From Allium sativum (Eukaryota > Streptophyta > Magnoliopsida > Asparagales > Amaryllidaceae): DNA of 64,000 nucleotides. How positions within the stretch are numbered: position 1 is the first letter of the stretch; each line of letters starts with the position of its first letter. The notes below the pieces were generated by a model. It did not search any database. It was not told where the DNA came from and saw only the letters and a program-made list of their open reading frames with translations. Both the position numbers and the translations under genes were made by a program. The stretch lies in contig CM060911.1 in NCBI GenBank assembly GCA_030737875.1, forward strand, positions 89,486,599 through 89,550,598. The letters run 5' to 3'. Shown here one piece after another: positions 13,395 to 26,269 of this stretch.

Positions 13395-16300
13395 AATCCT
13401 CGTCTTCATCCTCCAAGCTATTTCCATCTTCGTTAACTGCAACTTCTGCTGACCCGAGCGTATTGCATAAAAAGAAAACACAACAAACACTCGGATCAGC
13501 ACTAAATCATTCTCATATTAGTAAATCAAAATACGAAATAATATCAGTGTCATGGGTGCAGTAACTCAGAAGATGTTACGGGATTTTCCCATCTCTCAAG
13601 GATCCGTTAAACTAATACATAGATAGTATAATATGCTATTATGATAGTGTTTATTCAGTAAAGTATAAATACTGAAAATAGTGTAAGCGGGATTACATTT
13701 TTACCCTTACACCGTTTATAATACCGTAGTCTATACAGTACCGTAAACCAACCGTAAACGATGGCATCAGAGGGCACTCCATCGGTACGATACAAATCAA
13801 AATCGTATGGGGCTCGATAAGGATAATATGACAAGGCACTCGAGGCAATGCCCAGGGTAGGATTCTAACAATTGCACTCCCGGACCGGTGGTAACGCATA
13901 GCAGCCACTACCGCCCACCTCGGAACACACTCCCAAAGTCATAAATGGGCCTAAATCATCATCATCATCATAGTCATAGAAATAATATCGAAGAAGTGTG
14001 TCCGATCAAAGGTGCTACCTCACTTAGTCACGGTATAGCTCCTGTTTTAGTCATTTCAATTCCGACCTGAAGGTCAGGGCTATTTCGTCATCGATCATCT
14101 TCTTCGATTCAATAATCGCCTCCAAGTAATCATACTCAATCTGGATACGTCATAACGTTCACAGTTGTTAAAGTGGTATCGACACTGACAGAGAGTATGC
14201 CTTCTGTCGACCCGGTCTCTTTAACAACCAACGCTTACATCTTTCACATCAGTCGGTTCTTTTATATTTGATAAAGGTTCGCTTTCATAATAAAATATCA
14301 TCTTTTGTTTCGAACCCAATTCATATTCAGATGAATAAAATTTTCATATCGACATATCATAATCATACCCAAACCGTTTATATTCTAAAACTAGAATATA
14401 TTTCATATCATTATATTATAATCATATAATATTTCAAAATGACTTATATCCAAATAGAATATAATTTATCTCAAAGATTTCAAATTATCACAGATTCTTA
14501 TCTCAACTCCATTTTAACCAGCAGTTCAAACTCAAGCATTTCCATTCAGAAGGAATTTTAAAATTTCAAAATACTTGTAAACTAAATGTTTATATAATAA
14601 TAATAATAAATTTTATATAAAAATATATATAGATATATAGAATATAATAATTAAAATAAATCAGTAATTTAAATATTATATATATACTTAAAAATAAGGT
14701 TTACTAGAAAATTTTGAAAAATGAATTATAAGAAAAAATTATTTAAAATACAATAGTTATAAGTAAAGGTAAATAATAAATTTTAAAGCAATAATAATTA
14801 TTTGGAATTAAATGCATAAATATTTTTAAAATAAATTTCTCTAATCAAAATCTTTCCTTCCTTCCAAATTTCAAATACATGAATCTATTCTCCGGTCTCG
14901 ACGGAGTTCATTTAATTCCATATCTCGTTTCAACCCCATCCAAACAACTATTTGATTTCAAGAGTTAAGACATATATTCAAACTGAGTTAAAACCACTCA
15001 GATACCCCCGATTTCCAAATTTCCCAAAAATTAGATTCCATAAGAATTTATTTCCTTCTAATCCAACTCTTAATTTGGAAAGATTTTAAATCATTTTCAA
15101 ATCCCAATTTAAATATTTTCATTTGTTTTGGAAAATTCCTTTAACCCTTTTTAATCAACATCCCAGTTCAGAATCTTTAAAGAATTGAATTATCCAGTAT
15201 CGGTACATTCTTTTAAAGGGAAAATTCTATCAAATAAAATTTCAAATATTTAAAATCATTTAACCAACCGATGTCTTTATATAATAATCTACCCCATGGC
15301 CAAGTGATTTTAAATTTAATTTCTCGATATTTTAGGGATGGATCTATCATTTCAATCCAAATCAGGGTTACAGAGATTTATCATTATACTCCGTGTTCTT
15401 AATTTATTTTATCGATAAATCTTGGGTTCATTAGATGCCCGTAACATCAAGGGTAAATGGGATTTATCGCTAAAGTCAACAGGAAATAACATATACTGGA
15501 ATAAACAGCATTAGCAACATCAATATGAATTCAGTAATAAATTTCAACCAACATCCATCGCGACCATTTCATTCAACTGATCAGCATTACCTGTTTCAGG
15601 GTTTGGCAGGGGTTCGAAATTTCAACTAGAATTTAAATTAAATTTAATAACTAATTAGTGACTAAATTTGAATTTAACACACTTGCATGTCAAATTTAAC
15701 AACACATCAACCATCCAACACAACCATGCAACCAATTTATTTCATAATTTAATTCAATAAATATGGGAAAAATTCAGTATTTCGTAAGTGAGAAAATCAC
15801 TCACCTTTGCCTCCATAGTTGATCGAACGTCCAACTAAGGGCCAAAATTGGACAGTTTCTAAATGCAGCCAGGTTAGTGCCAAAATGTCCGCAATTCCTC
15901 CACGATCCCAACGCAACAAACCGCGCTCAAATCCGAGTTAAAACACAAAAGTTATCAGTGTTTAATCATTTGAATTTTAAATATATACAAAATAAATAAA
16001 ACAGAACCCACCAATAAAATTCTGACATGTCACCCCGACCTCTTTCTTCCCACTCATCCCCTTTCCTTCCCACTACAGTATTTCAACGTGGAAAAGAACG
16101 CAAAACTCAAAACTTTGACCACGAAATTCGCTCATCTCCGACCACTAGGAAGCGCGAGGCCGACGCCCCTAGGACCTGCATCGAATCCCGCGTCCACGGG
16201 CCCCAGTGCCACCAACTCCGGTGGGCTACTTCGCCGTCGGCGAACCAAGCAATGGACGGGTTTTAAAACCCTAGACTACAAATTCCGACCACCTCACTGA

Positions 16301-17479
16301 TCTCCAGACGATACCGCTACCACCATTGATTTCGTATGAATCTCCTCTTCAATACCCATGTCTCAGAATTCCTGATTTGAGCTCGGATCAGAAACCCCCA
16401 AATCTTAGCCTTAGGTTTACGAAAACTAGGGTTTTGACCGTTGATTTCTGATCAAACCAGTTACTGCATGCGACAATTAGTGGTAGATCTGAGTTCTACA
16501 GGTTGAGAGCTTCGATTTGGTATATTATACTCTATGCTTTGAAGAGATTTGAATTTTCCAAGCTTGGATTTTTATTTATAGGGTTTTGAAAATATTGTTT
16601 TCTGCCATTGAAGATAAAAATCGACAGATAGAAAAGTATACGTGAATGAGAAGTGAGATCGTGAGGTGGATATAGAATTCTATTTATATATAAAGAAGGC
16701 CCAAACACAAGAAATACCCAATTTTCCATTTACATTGATCTCGTTCACATTTTCTCTCGTACGATCAAACGGTAAGTCGGATTGTAATGCAAATTGAAAT
16801 CTTATCATAATTCACCGTTCCGGTTCTGATGGCACCAGTTTCGTCGAATTCTGAGACCGTCGCCAAAACAGTTGAATTTCACTGTTAATTAATCAATAAA
16901 ATATTCAAATATTCATTTAACTGTTTTAATTCAATTTGAATATTCATTAAATTCCATTTAAATCAAATTATAACTTAAATAAATTTATAAATCAAATTTC
17001 ACATATTTTAAGTTCCCAAATTTTATTATTTATCAATTTAAATTTGTATTTCAATTATACATTAAACAATTTAACTTCAGTTAAATTGTATATACTATAT
17101 TTGAATTTTCAATTCTTTATCACTATAACAAAATGAAATTTCATTTTTCCTAAGTCATTAAAATTAACTTTTAATAGACTTTATAAATGGGTTTCAGGTA
17201 ATTTAAATTCCCTTTTTATCTTAAACAACTTAAGTCTAATTAGTCATTAAAATATTAAATTTCACATCACAACATTTCTATCCTAACTCAATTTATTCAA
17301 ATTCATTAATATTAAATTAAAAGTTTCAAATCTAAATTAATATTATCAAATTTAGATTTCCGGCTTATGCTTAAGGTAAGTTATCATATAAGAAAAACCA
17401 TTTAATATTTGAATATTATCATTGAATTTATTCTATTAAATTCAGAAATTTAAATATAGAGAAAATGTGGGTTGTTACA
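13066..17479 (-). repeat. Element H 5' LTR (right)
   Basis: 4414 bp, the partner of 5135-9555. A minus-strand TATA box TTTATATATAAATA lies at 16681-16694, about 790 bp after the LTR start at 17479. An (AT)n tract lies near 13366-13392. The short open frames at 16027-16300 and the matching ones at 8093-8344 are the same GC-rich LTR block and show no protein signature. Confidence 0.93.
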
Positions 17480-17484
17480 ATTTG

Positions 17485-18258
17485 CTTTACACTCTCACCA
17501 AAATAGTAATCCTTAAACTTTATTTTTCTTGAGTTTGTGTTTGTTTACAATTCAACTTGCACTGCGGAAAAGCAAAACAAACGAAATCTAAACTTCAAAA
17601 TGTATAAACAGCCTTTAGCAAAACAAATGAAATATCAACTTTAAAATGTATAAACCAAATATATATATATATATATAATAGCGTATGAAACAGGCCTAAC
17701 TAGTTAATGGAATAATGGATTTGGATAGTTGCTAAAACTCATTTGTCCAAACTTATTTTAACTAGAAAATAGGTAAGATGGTACCTGAACCGCACTAACA
17801 CTTTAGAAGTGCACTATTCTACGCAATTGAAAAAACACAATGTTGCAAATAATCAATGCCAAACTGCGCAGCTTGCCAAATAAGACCACATTCCAATTTT
17901 CATCTTCTTTTACTGTCGGATTTATGACAGTCGTAAATCAATGAATGCCACTTAAGCATATACTCTTCCCTAAAATTAGTTTCCAACATAGAATTTCCTG
18001 TTTCAATTCTTATTTAATATGAATTGACTTTCCTATAAATCCATGTTGCTTCTCTAGTTTTAAAAGCATAAGTAGTCACACACACTCATACCCAAATATA
18101 TACACGTCCAGACTATGCCAGGAAAATAACACATCTGGATAGGTTAAACCCATAAATCAGAACAGACGGCAACAATGGTCTAAACTATAATTTGTTGTAT
18201 TCAGTATCTCAACCCACTATTCAAGAATGCAAAGTGTACAACTAAAGTTGTACTGCAC
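17485..18258. mobile_element. Continuation of probable CACTA sequence between H and A
   Basis: This is the sequence that followed position 5134 before H inserted, since the ATTTG duplications join the two sides. No coding motif is visible. It contains TGTCGGATTTATGACAGTCG-type words at 17914-17933, compatible with CACTA subterminal sequence, and a palindromic GTACAACTAAAGTTGTAC at 18236-18253. It is cut by element A at 18259; the candidate A duplication is TGCAC (18254-18258), whose partner is outside the window. Confidence 0.35.
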
Positions 18259-19889
18259 TGTAACAACCCGGAAAATCCGAACCAATTTAAAAATTTTATT
18301 TTGGTTATTTCAGTAAATTTTAAATAGTAAAAATAATTTATTTCAAATAATAATGATTAAAAATTTATTTTAATCAAAGTTAGAGAAAATATATTCATTT
18401 TGATTTCTAAAGAAATTAAAAATAGTACGGTAGTTTGAAAAGTCAAACCTGTACTTTTACCGATTGTACCGGATTCAAAATCTAACGAATTTTGGTGAAA
18501 CCAAAAATATCTAAATCTGTTTGAAAATATCCTTCCAACGAATCCAAAAAATTGTAATTTCATAGCGGGAATAAAAATTTATGGTTAGTTGAATATTCAG
18601 AATGGTCCCTATAGTATAATTTATAGCCCATGTAAAATGCCATTTTTCAAACGACCTCCGTTTTCGATGAAACTACTTTTGTTGGAACCGGAATGTCAAA
18701 TTATTGCTAGGTTTCAGTTTTCATAATTTTTTGAATTAATATGTGAGTGTGGCAAACTAAAATGTGTTTTGTCATTTTCAGTCAAATCTGATCGACTTGA
18801 AAATAGCCATTTTTCGAACAGTCTCAGAATTCAACGAAATTAATTTTGTTAGGACTGTATCATCAAAACAAAGCCAGAAATAATTTTTCACAGTTCATTT
18901 GTGGCCCCGATAAATTTAAATATACGATCAAATTAATTTATTAAATGATTCAAATAATAAATTAAAGGTTTCAGGCCATAGACCGTCATTTGGGCTGACG
19001 AGACCTAGCCCATTGGATCCGCAACAGAGGCTATTGGGTGCATTCAACTCCGGTTGGACTGAAATCGGATTAGTTTACGATGTAAGGATTTATTTGTAAA
19101 ATTAATTAAAATATTATAAATAATAAAACTTTAAACCTTAATCACTATTCATCTTCGTTGTACCAACCGCCACCCTACTTATCCATGGCCGAAATTACAC
19201 CCTCCTTCTCCCACTAAATTCCCCCAATCCCTTCATCGAATTCCCCTTCTCCTTTGGACTTTATTGAAGAGTTCTTCCTCTTTCCATCCATACGGCCATT
19301 ACCTCGTATCATCGCCTGTAGTTCGAGCTCCAGCCCTCTGAATCAACGCCGTTCGCACCGCTGTACCCCCTAGCCACGATCGAGCTTCTAGTTGAGGGGC
19401 CCCTTGCATGCGCCTCACTCTCCTCTCCGACGTGGTAGCACGTGATCCTCCTCCCATGCCCTGTAGTGATCGCAAAGATCAACCCTAGATTTGAACAGAA
19501 GGAAGAAACCATCGGCCAAGTTCTGTAACTAGAAGAAGAAGATGAGTATGGACTTTTTTTATATTTAATTAAATTAAATGTTACAATCTAAAATAAATAG
19601 TTACTAACCCATACGATATCGAAATTGCATGATTTCAGATCCTATTCAATCGTAAAACTGAGATCTACGCCATTGTCCAGACTAGATCCAATTCCGAGCA
19701 GTTCAAATTTTGGACCAATTTGCGTCACGACTATGAGATCTCTTCTTTTTATTTATTTAATTAATTATTTAATTTATTTGCTATGTGACGATTGTATGTG
19801 TATGACTGAGATCTGCTATGTGATGATATTTTGGATGATTTATCTGTTTGTTGGTGATGTATAAACACAGATATATATGTGTTGGAAAA

Positions 19890-21420
19890 AAAAATCATTT
19901 TGTTGTATTATTGATTTGGATTAGAATTTCCATTTCAATAAAAATAAATCATTTTGTTGTATTATTGATTTGGATTAGAACTTCCACTTCAATAAAAATA
20001 AATCATTTTGTTGTATTATTGATTTGGATTAGAATTTCCATTTCAATATAAATAAATCATTTTGTTATATTGCTGAATTGCATTAGATTGGCAATTCAAC
20101 ATAAAAAAACATTATTTTGATCATTTTTGATGAATAGCATTGGATTGGAAATTCAACATAAAAACATTATTTTGATCATTTTCGTTGAATTGAATTAGAT
20201 TGTAAATTCAATGTAAAAACATTATTTTGATTGTTTTTGTTGAATTGAAATAGAATTGTCAATCCAATATGAAACATTATTTTATTATTTTTATTGAATT
20301 GAAATAGAATTGTAAATTCAATATAAAATATTATTTTGTCATTTTATTGGACCTGATAGAATGGTCATTATATCATTTTTTGTCTATATTATTGTATTGA
20401 AATGGAATTGTCAATACAATCGAAAATATACCATTTTTGTCTATATTATTGTATTGAAATAGAATTGTCAATACAATCGAAAATATATATTGAATTAAAT
20501 AAAGTTATTCTTTTATTTGCAACCCTTGATGCAAATATACATTGAATTAAAAGGTTATTCTTTTATTTGCATCCCTTGATGCAAATATGCATTGAATTAA
20601 ATTTTTTATTTTATTTGCATTCCTGGATGCAAATATGCATCGATTTAAAAAGTTGTTCTTTTATTTGCATTCCTTGATGCAAATATTCATTGAAATAAAA
20701 AGTTATTTTTTTATGTGCACTCTTTAATGCAAGAACATTAAAATGAAAGTTACATTTTTATTTTGTATTTTAGATAAAAATAAAAATATGATTTAAGGAG
20801 TGGCATTTTATTGCATTTTTTATGCAAACAAGACATTAAAATGAAAGTCTCATTTTTGTTTGCAAATTTATTTTCAAACAAACATTTTATTAAAATCTGG
20901 ATTTTAGTATATTTAGTCGCAAATAAACATCATAGAAAAAGATTACATTTTTATTTGCATATTTAGATGTAAATAAACATCGTAAAAAAAGATTACATTT
21001 TTATTTGTATATTTAGATGCAAACAAACATCGTAGAAAAAGATTACATTTTTATTTGCATATTTAGATGCGAATAAACACCATAGGAAGAAGTTGTATTT
21101 TTGTTTGCAAATTTAGTTGCAAACAAAACATTGAATAAAAGTTGTATCTTTGTTTGCAAATTTAGGTGCAAACAAAACATTGAATAAAGGTTGCATTTTT
21201 GTTTGCAGTTTTCGATGCAAATAAAACATTTATAATAAAAGTTTTGTTTACATTTTAGATGTAAATAAGCACATGAATTAAAGGGTTACATTTTTATTTG
21301 CAATTTTGATATAAATGAAAACACAGAATAAAAAGTCATATTTTTATTTACATTTTAGATGTAAATGAAAAGAATAGATTTCAAAAGTCACATTTTTATT
21401 GACATTTAATATGAGATAAA
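19890..21420 (+). repeat. Chain of degenerate tandem repeats in A LTR
   Basis: Successive families of 50-65-bp units grade into one another. Three near-identical copies around AATCATTTTGTTGTATTATT lie at 19893-20060. Two copies around GTCTATATTATTGTATTGAA lie at 20382-20490, and four around TTCTTTTATTTGCATCCCTT at 20507-20700. Four around AGATTACATTTTTATTTGCA lie at 20925-21075, with further divergent units to about 21420. Most units pair a TGCAAAT-type word with ATTTGCA, so they can fold on themselves. Confidence 0.8.
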
Positions 21421-21841
21421 AAAATTATTTAAAATGTTAATTTGTTTATTGTTACTTTAGATACAATAAAAATAGTAGAATCAAAATCATGTTTTATTTG
21501 TTAGTTGGTTTCAACAAAAAAAAAATTGTGGACATTAAGGAAATATATTTTCAATATAATTTTTTTACCATTGGAAATAATTTGTTATCAAAACATGATT
21601 TATTTCAAATCAACATTTTGTCATGTCAGAAGAATTATGAAAATTATATAACATGAATATGGATTGTACTTGGTTTGTTTGTGATAGTTGAAATAGTAGG
21701 AATCGCCAAATGATTTATATTTATATATAAATATAAATTAAAATTTAACGAATCACGCGCAGTAGTTCGTGTTTCGGCAATCGTAACTTTAAACGATTAT
21801 ACCGTAAAATCCAACCGTCGGATTTTCCTAAAACCGGAACC

Positions 21842-21846
21842 GTTAG
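21842..21846. other. Target duplication of element B, left (GTTAG)
   Basis: GTTAG directly precedes the B LTR start and recurs at 32033-32037 directly after its end. Confidence 0.93.
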
Positions 21847-21911
21847 TGTAACAACCCGAAATTTAACAACAAGGTTAAATCAAGTATCAAGGCAGAATTA
21901 CTCCTAATCTC

Positions 21912-21919
21912 TATAAAAA
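21912..21919 (+). promoter_or_regulatory. TATA box, B 5' LTR
   Basis: TATAAAAA in the context CTCTATAAAAAGGACC, the same context as in element C (38168-38175). The start site should lie about 30 bp downstream. Confidence 0.65.
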
Positions 21920-22810
21920 GGACCCCTAACCTAGCCTAAACCCTCATTAATTGATCCTACAACTAAACTATGCCAAAATTTCTAATGATCATGGCCTCCA
22001 CTCAAAACCCTAGCCTCCATCCTCTTGTCATAAATTCTATCTTCATTCCTATGAGAGATTCTTCGATCATGTGAGTGTATGAGAGTTTCTATGTTCATAT
22101 AAGAGCTTCTAAACATGATTTCAAGGCTAAAGCTTTAATCTTTACTCATCAAAGATGGGATTTTTATGGATTTTGCTCAAGGGTTTTTTAAGGAGCTTTT
22201 ATTTGGGGTTGTGGTGATAGCATGAACGGCTTCGTCTCAATCTTTTAATTTAATATTGATTTGTGCCTTCATAGCAATGTAAGCCCTCTTCCTACTCTTA
22301 GATATTAACTTTAAGCTTAATATGACATGTTGTAAGTTGGGTTTGAACATTAAGTATGTTTCATGCTAGCATGTTATGTATCCTATCATGACTAAAAAGT
22401 CATTATCTTGATCTTGTGGGCTTAAAGATATAAACTTTATGTTGAATGTTGCATTTTGGCAACATGAGAACTATCATATCCCTTATGATAGCTTACATGT
22501 AATGCCATATGCGAACTTCTAGCCATCTTTCTATGTCATTTATCACCATGATTCACCTATGTGCTAAGTTTGACGTTGTGCATGTTTTTGAGGCCTAATA
22601 ACATAGTATGCAAGTTAATGAACACATTTATACCTCATTTGCCACCAGGTTACGTTATGGGTAAAACTTTAATGATGTGAAACATGATTTAGGTAAATGG
22701 GTATAAACATGACAACATGTAACTTTGGCTATGAGCATGGGGCTTGAAAACTTGACACGTATGGGTTGTAAGTGTAATAAGACACTAGACCAAACATGAA
22801 TTTGGCCGAC

Positions 22811-23007
22811 TCGAGGTTGGGTTGAGTTTGTAGCATAAAACTACCCGGACCCGCCCGGCTTAACTAGTGGCTACAAACAATAGGACCCAATGTGAGAAGT
22901 TGGTCATGTCGCACTTAAGACCCGAGGTTAGACTAAGTTGTGGTGTAAAACTACCCGGACCCGCCCGGCTTAACTAGTAACCACAACAAGGTCTAATGTG
23001 AGAGGTT
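22811..23007 (+). other. Tandem pair of covarying stem modules, B 5' LTR
   Basis: Copy 1 (22811-22904) has stems TTGGGT/ACCCAA and GTTTGTAGC/GCTACAAAC. Copy 2 (22919-23007) has TTAGAC/GTCTAA and GTTGTGG/CCACAAC. Both keep the unpaired core CTACCCGGACCCGCCCGGCT and a closing AATGTGAGA box. The pair lies about 900 bp downstream of the TATA box, so it should be part of the transcript. Confidence 0.75.
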
Positions 23008-23039
23008 GAAAGTGCATTAATTAAATTAATGCCACATGA

Positions 23040-23910
23040 TAAGGTTAAGTAAATTTGACTATTGACACTTAACCGATATAACACGAATGGGTAGGTTAAG
23101 TTAAACCGGACTTGGTTCCTTAATGACACTTAACCATGCAAGACAATTAGGGGATAGGGTTAAGTAATTTATGCTTAACCAATCCGACTTGGTAATTATA
23201 TGGGGTTAAGTAACCTTCACTTAACTAATCTAAACATGGTAATTAGATGGGGTTAAGTAACTTAGACTTGACTAATCTAAACACGGCAATTAGATGAGGT
23301 TAAGTAATTAAGGCTTAACTAATCTAAACACGGTAATCAGATGGGGTTAAGTAACCTATACTTAACTAATCTAAGCATGGTAATTCGATGGGGTTAAGTT
23401 AACCGCTTAACCAATCTAAATGTGGTAATTCAATGGGGGTTAAGCAACCGATGCTTAACTAATTTAACATGATACTCTAATGGGGGTTAAGTAACTTATA
23501 CTTAACCAATTATACGTGATGATTTGATGAGGTTAAGTAACCTACACTTAACCAATCTAATACGTGGGTCCGGTAGGGTTAAGTCACAAGACCTTTTGAA
23601 TTAGGCTTAACCATTGTAATACGATTAGTGGATGAGGTTAAGTTAACCTACACTTAACCAATCCAACTCGATAATCTGATGTGATTAAGATAATCTATGC
23701 TTAATCAATCTAACATGATAATCTGACGGGGCTAAGACAAACAAATACTTAACCAATTTGACTTGATAGGGTTAAGTCATGGGCTTCTTTGTACACTTAA
23801 CCAACTTTAGGGCTAAACCTTGAACTTGAGTACTTAGCCAATCTTGACATGATTCGTAGGCGGGTTAAGTCATGAACTTGGACCACAACACTTAACCCAT
23901 TTGACAAAAC
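23040..23910 (+). repeat. 47-bp tandem array of GGTTAAG/CTTAACC units, B 5' LTR
   Basis: About fifteen degenerate units of about 47 bp run through the segment. In each, GGTTAAGTAA is followed after a few bases by ACTTAACTAATCT, so every unit is a short inverted repeat. Units near 23197-23400 are the most regular; the later ones drift in length. Confidence 0.85.
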
Positions 23911-25766
23911 CCTAGCTCAGGAAACTAGGTTGGAAATCGTAGTTAACAAGGATAGCGGAAAAAGGGGCTAAGTGGTAAACCTTAGTTAAGGGTAACTAAG
24001 TAATAATTCTTAGCTAAGGACATGGGACTAGTTCATAAAGAGATGAGCAACCTGGTACGATAGGTCATCGCTTAGTATACGAGGAGGAGCAAGTTATCTG
24101 ACTTGGATAAAAGCTCCAACGAACTGGGTGCCGAAGCGGAAGCTTCGGGGAACGTGAGGGTACTCTTGGTATCCCTCTATGAGGTGGCAAGTGGTCCATG
24201 AAACCCGGCCTCACAGGGGTTATGGTCTGCGGTAGAAGAGCCAGGAGTATGCCTTGGTTGCTATGCGAGCGACCTAAAGACTGGGATGGATTAGCGTGGA
24301 GTCGACGATACCTGATTTTGCCCCGGGATAGCAAGTCGCCGACTACCTACCATCTTTAGTCAATCGTGTACGTACGGAAAGGCAGGGAAATCCCAAGAGA
24401 CCATATACTAGCTATCAAGTTATGGGTGAGGTTGGCTATCTGGAAATGGGCATCGATGGGTCTAGTGTAGTTCTCATACATGATTTTTGTTGGATTGCCT
24501 TTCAGTAGTTGAGGGAGGGGTCACATGGGACCATAGCCACGGGTACAAAAACAGACCTTGATATCTGCATCAGCAGACGACTTAAAGCTCCCGACCGAGT
24601 TCCGTATTTCTTGATTTGCCCTGGCACGGAACTCGGATGGCACATTGAGGAAGATGTGCGTCTAGACATGGAAAACGATTCACGATACATACGCGGGATA
24701 AAGGGCGCGGTTGACGGGTGGCATAATCCCTAGTGGTCCTAGGTGGCCAAAACCCAAACCGAGACACGGAAACGTTCATTAGGTAGCATAATCCCTAGTG
24801 GTCCTGGGCGGCATAAATCCTAAGTGAACGCGCGATAGTTCATGGTAAGGAAACATAACTAGATCAAGGGTAGCAGTCCAAAATAACCTTAAGGATAAAA
24901 CATTTACATGGGAAAGACCGTATGGCCTACGGCAAAAGATTAAACTTATACATGGAAAGAAACATACGAGTTGGGAAAACCTACATATGCTATATATTAG
25001 GTTGACATGGACCATTACATGACATTGGGCATGGGACATTCATAGTTAATACATGACGCGGGTTGGGATTCTAGTACGAGAGGTGCAGGGCAAATATACA
25101 TGTTAGAACCAGGAGAAATATGTAAGATAGATACCGTGGGACGTTATACAGGATAAATACCTTGGGATAGTATATTCGATAGGAACCTGACAATGTGATA
25201 CCTTGGCTTATCTTGACACCGTAGTTTATCATGACACACTCGTGTATCTTGGTACAGTAGTTCATCCTGTTATTGTGGTTTAGCTTATCTATCTTGTCAT
25301 GTTCATCTCAGTTCCTCATGCCAGTTAACTTTACTAGTTCATATACTGATAGTAGATAGGGCTTACCAGTCTTTATGACTGACACCGTTTTGTTTCGCCT
25401 CTTGTCTTCCGTTTCCCCCCAGGTTACAGGGAGGAAATGCTATTGTTAGTTTGGACTTGCTCCGTTTGAAGGTCATCACGCATGGCTTGGACTTTTCTTG
25501 GCTATGGCTACTTTACTGTTTTACTTGGGGAATAATTCATGAACCGGTTTTATGCTTCTTTATTATTGCAAGACAGGTTTTGATGTATTCTGATGTAAAA
25601 GGCTTTAGACCATATTTTATAAGGTAATGAAATTTGTTTTACTTCCTCTGTTTTATATATATGTTCTATCTTGTAATATTTCTGTGCATGTTTACCTCGA
25701 TAATGCTTCACCAAACCTAGTGCATTCCCTTTGTGAGTGACCCTAGCGGAGGTGGGGTGTTACATT

Positions 25767-25777
25767 TGGTATCAGAG
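25767..25777 (+). other. Primer-binding site of element B
   Basis: TGGTATCAGAG starts two bases after the LTR end and matches the initiator-Met tRNA complement; the base after it differs (G for C). Confidence 0.85.
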
Positions 25778-26269
25778 GAGAAAGTTACCAGACTGGGCAA
25801 AAGTTTTTAAAACCTTCTGAAAACTATTTGAGGAACCGTTTACAAAGAAGCATTTTTTCAAGAAAAGTTTTTAAAAGGCTATTCCCCAAAGGCCATTAGC
25901 ATTATCCTTTGATTCCTTGATTGAATCTCCTTTCCTTTCTTTCCTCCATCTGTGGTCACAGTAGTTCTAACTGTGACTAATCTTTGTATAGCCACGTAGG
26001 TGTTTCCCATACGATGGAGGTGGTTCTCGAGAGACCTGTTGCCGTGGTACAAGGAAGGATAATAAGAGTAAGGATAAAGGACGCGAGCTTAAGGATAAGC
26101 AACTTGTTGGTATGGCTTAGTCCATCAGGGAGGACAAGGACAAGATCATCGGAGAGGGCAATTGTACGCTCCCATTTCTAGGGTACCTAAAAGAAATGGT
26201 ACCGTTTCTGGTAAAGGTTTAGTCGTTCTTTTCTATCATCCCGTCCAGACTTTGTCTTGATCATCGTAT
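25778..26269 (+). pseudogene. Element B leader and gag-region remnant
   Basis: The short stretch after the primer-binding site resembles the leader of C and E (AAAGTTTTTAAAA-type words, then a CTTTCCT tract). No capsid or zinc-knuckle motif survives. Lysine-rich and arginine-rich frames near 26040-26160 could be the linker that precedes zinc knuckles in C, but I cannot show this. Confidence 0.4.

Larger units (their letters stand above)
5135..17479 (-). mobile_element. Element H: complete LARD-type LTR retrotransposon
   Basis: The two long terminal repeats are at 5135-9555 and 13066-17479. They begin TGTAAC and end TTACA on both strands and are flanked by identical 5-bp duplications ATTTG (5130-5134 and 17480-17484). 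The purine-rich tract and primer-binding site show that it reads on the minus strand. The interior (9556-13065) is 3510 bp without recognisable gag or pol. Long LTRs around a conserved-length non-coding interior define LARDs, which need enzymes from another element. It sits in probable CACTA sequence. The LTRs are very similar along their whole length, apart from scattered substitutions and microsatellite length changes, so insertion is moderately recent. Confidence 0.9.
18259..21846 (+). repeat. Element A 5' LTR, first block
   Basis: 3588 bp up to the B insertion. A weak TATA candidate TATAAATA is at 19115-19122, followed by a GC-richer stretch to about 19540 and then an AT-rich degenerate tandem array. 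The block ends at GTTAG, which is repeated after B. Confidence 0.85.
21847..25764 (+). repeat. Element B 5' LTR (with two deletions)
   Basis: 3918 bp. Compared with the 3' LTR it lacks the equivalents of 27674-28064 (391 bp, junction at 21900/21901 with a 2-bp TA microhomology) and of about 28810-28914 (about 105 bp, junction near 22647). The first deletion removes the GC-rich palindromic GTCGAC block upstream of the TATA box. TATAAAAA remains at 21912-21919. Confidence 0.92.

Noticed and set aside
23040..23910. Regular short repeats that might suggest a CRISPR array
   Set aside because: Units are degenerate, contiguous at 47 bp without unique spacers, and lie inside a plant LTR.
24065..25265. 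Series of minus-strand frames repeated at 30333-31533
   Set aside because: They are the B LTR pair; the frames carry no motif and oppose the direction of transcription.
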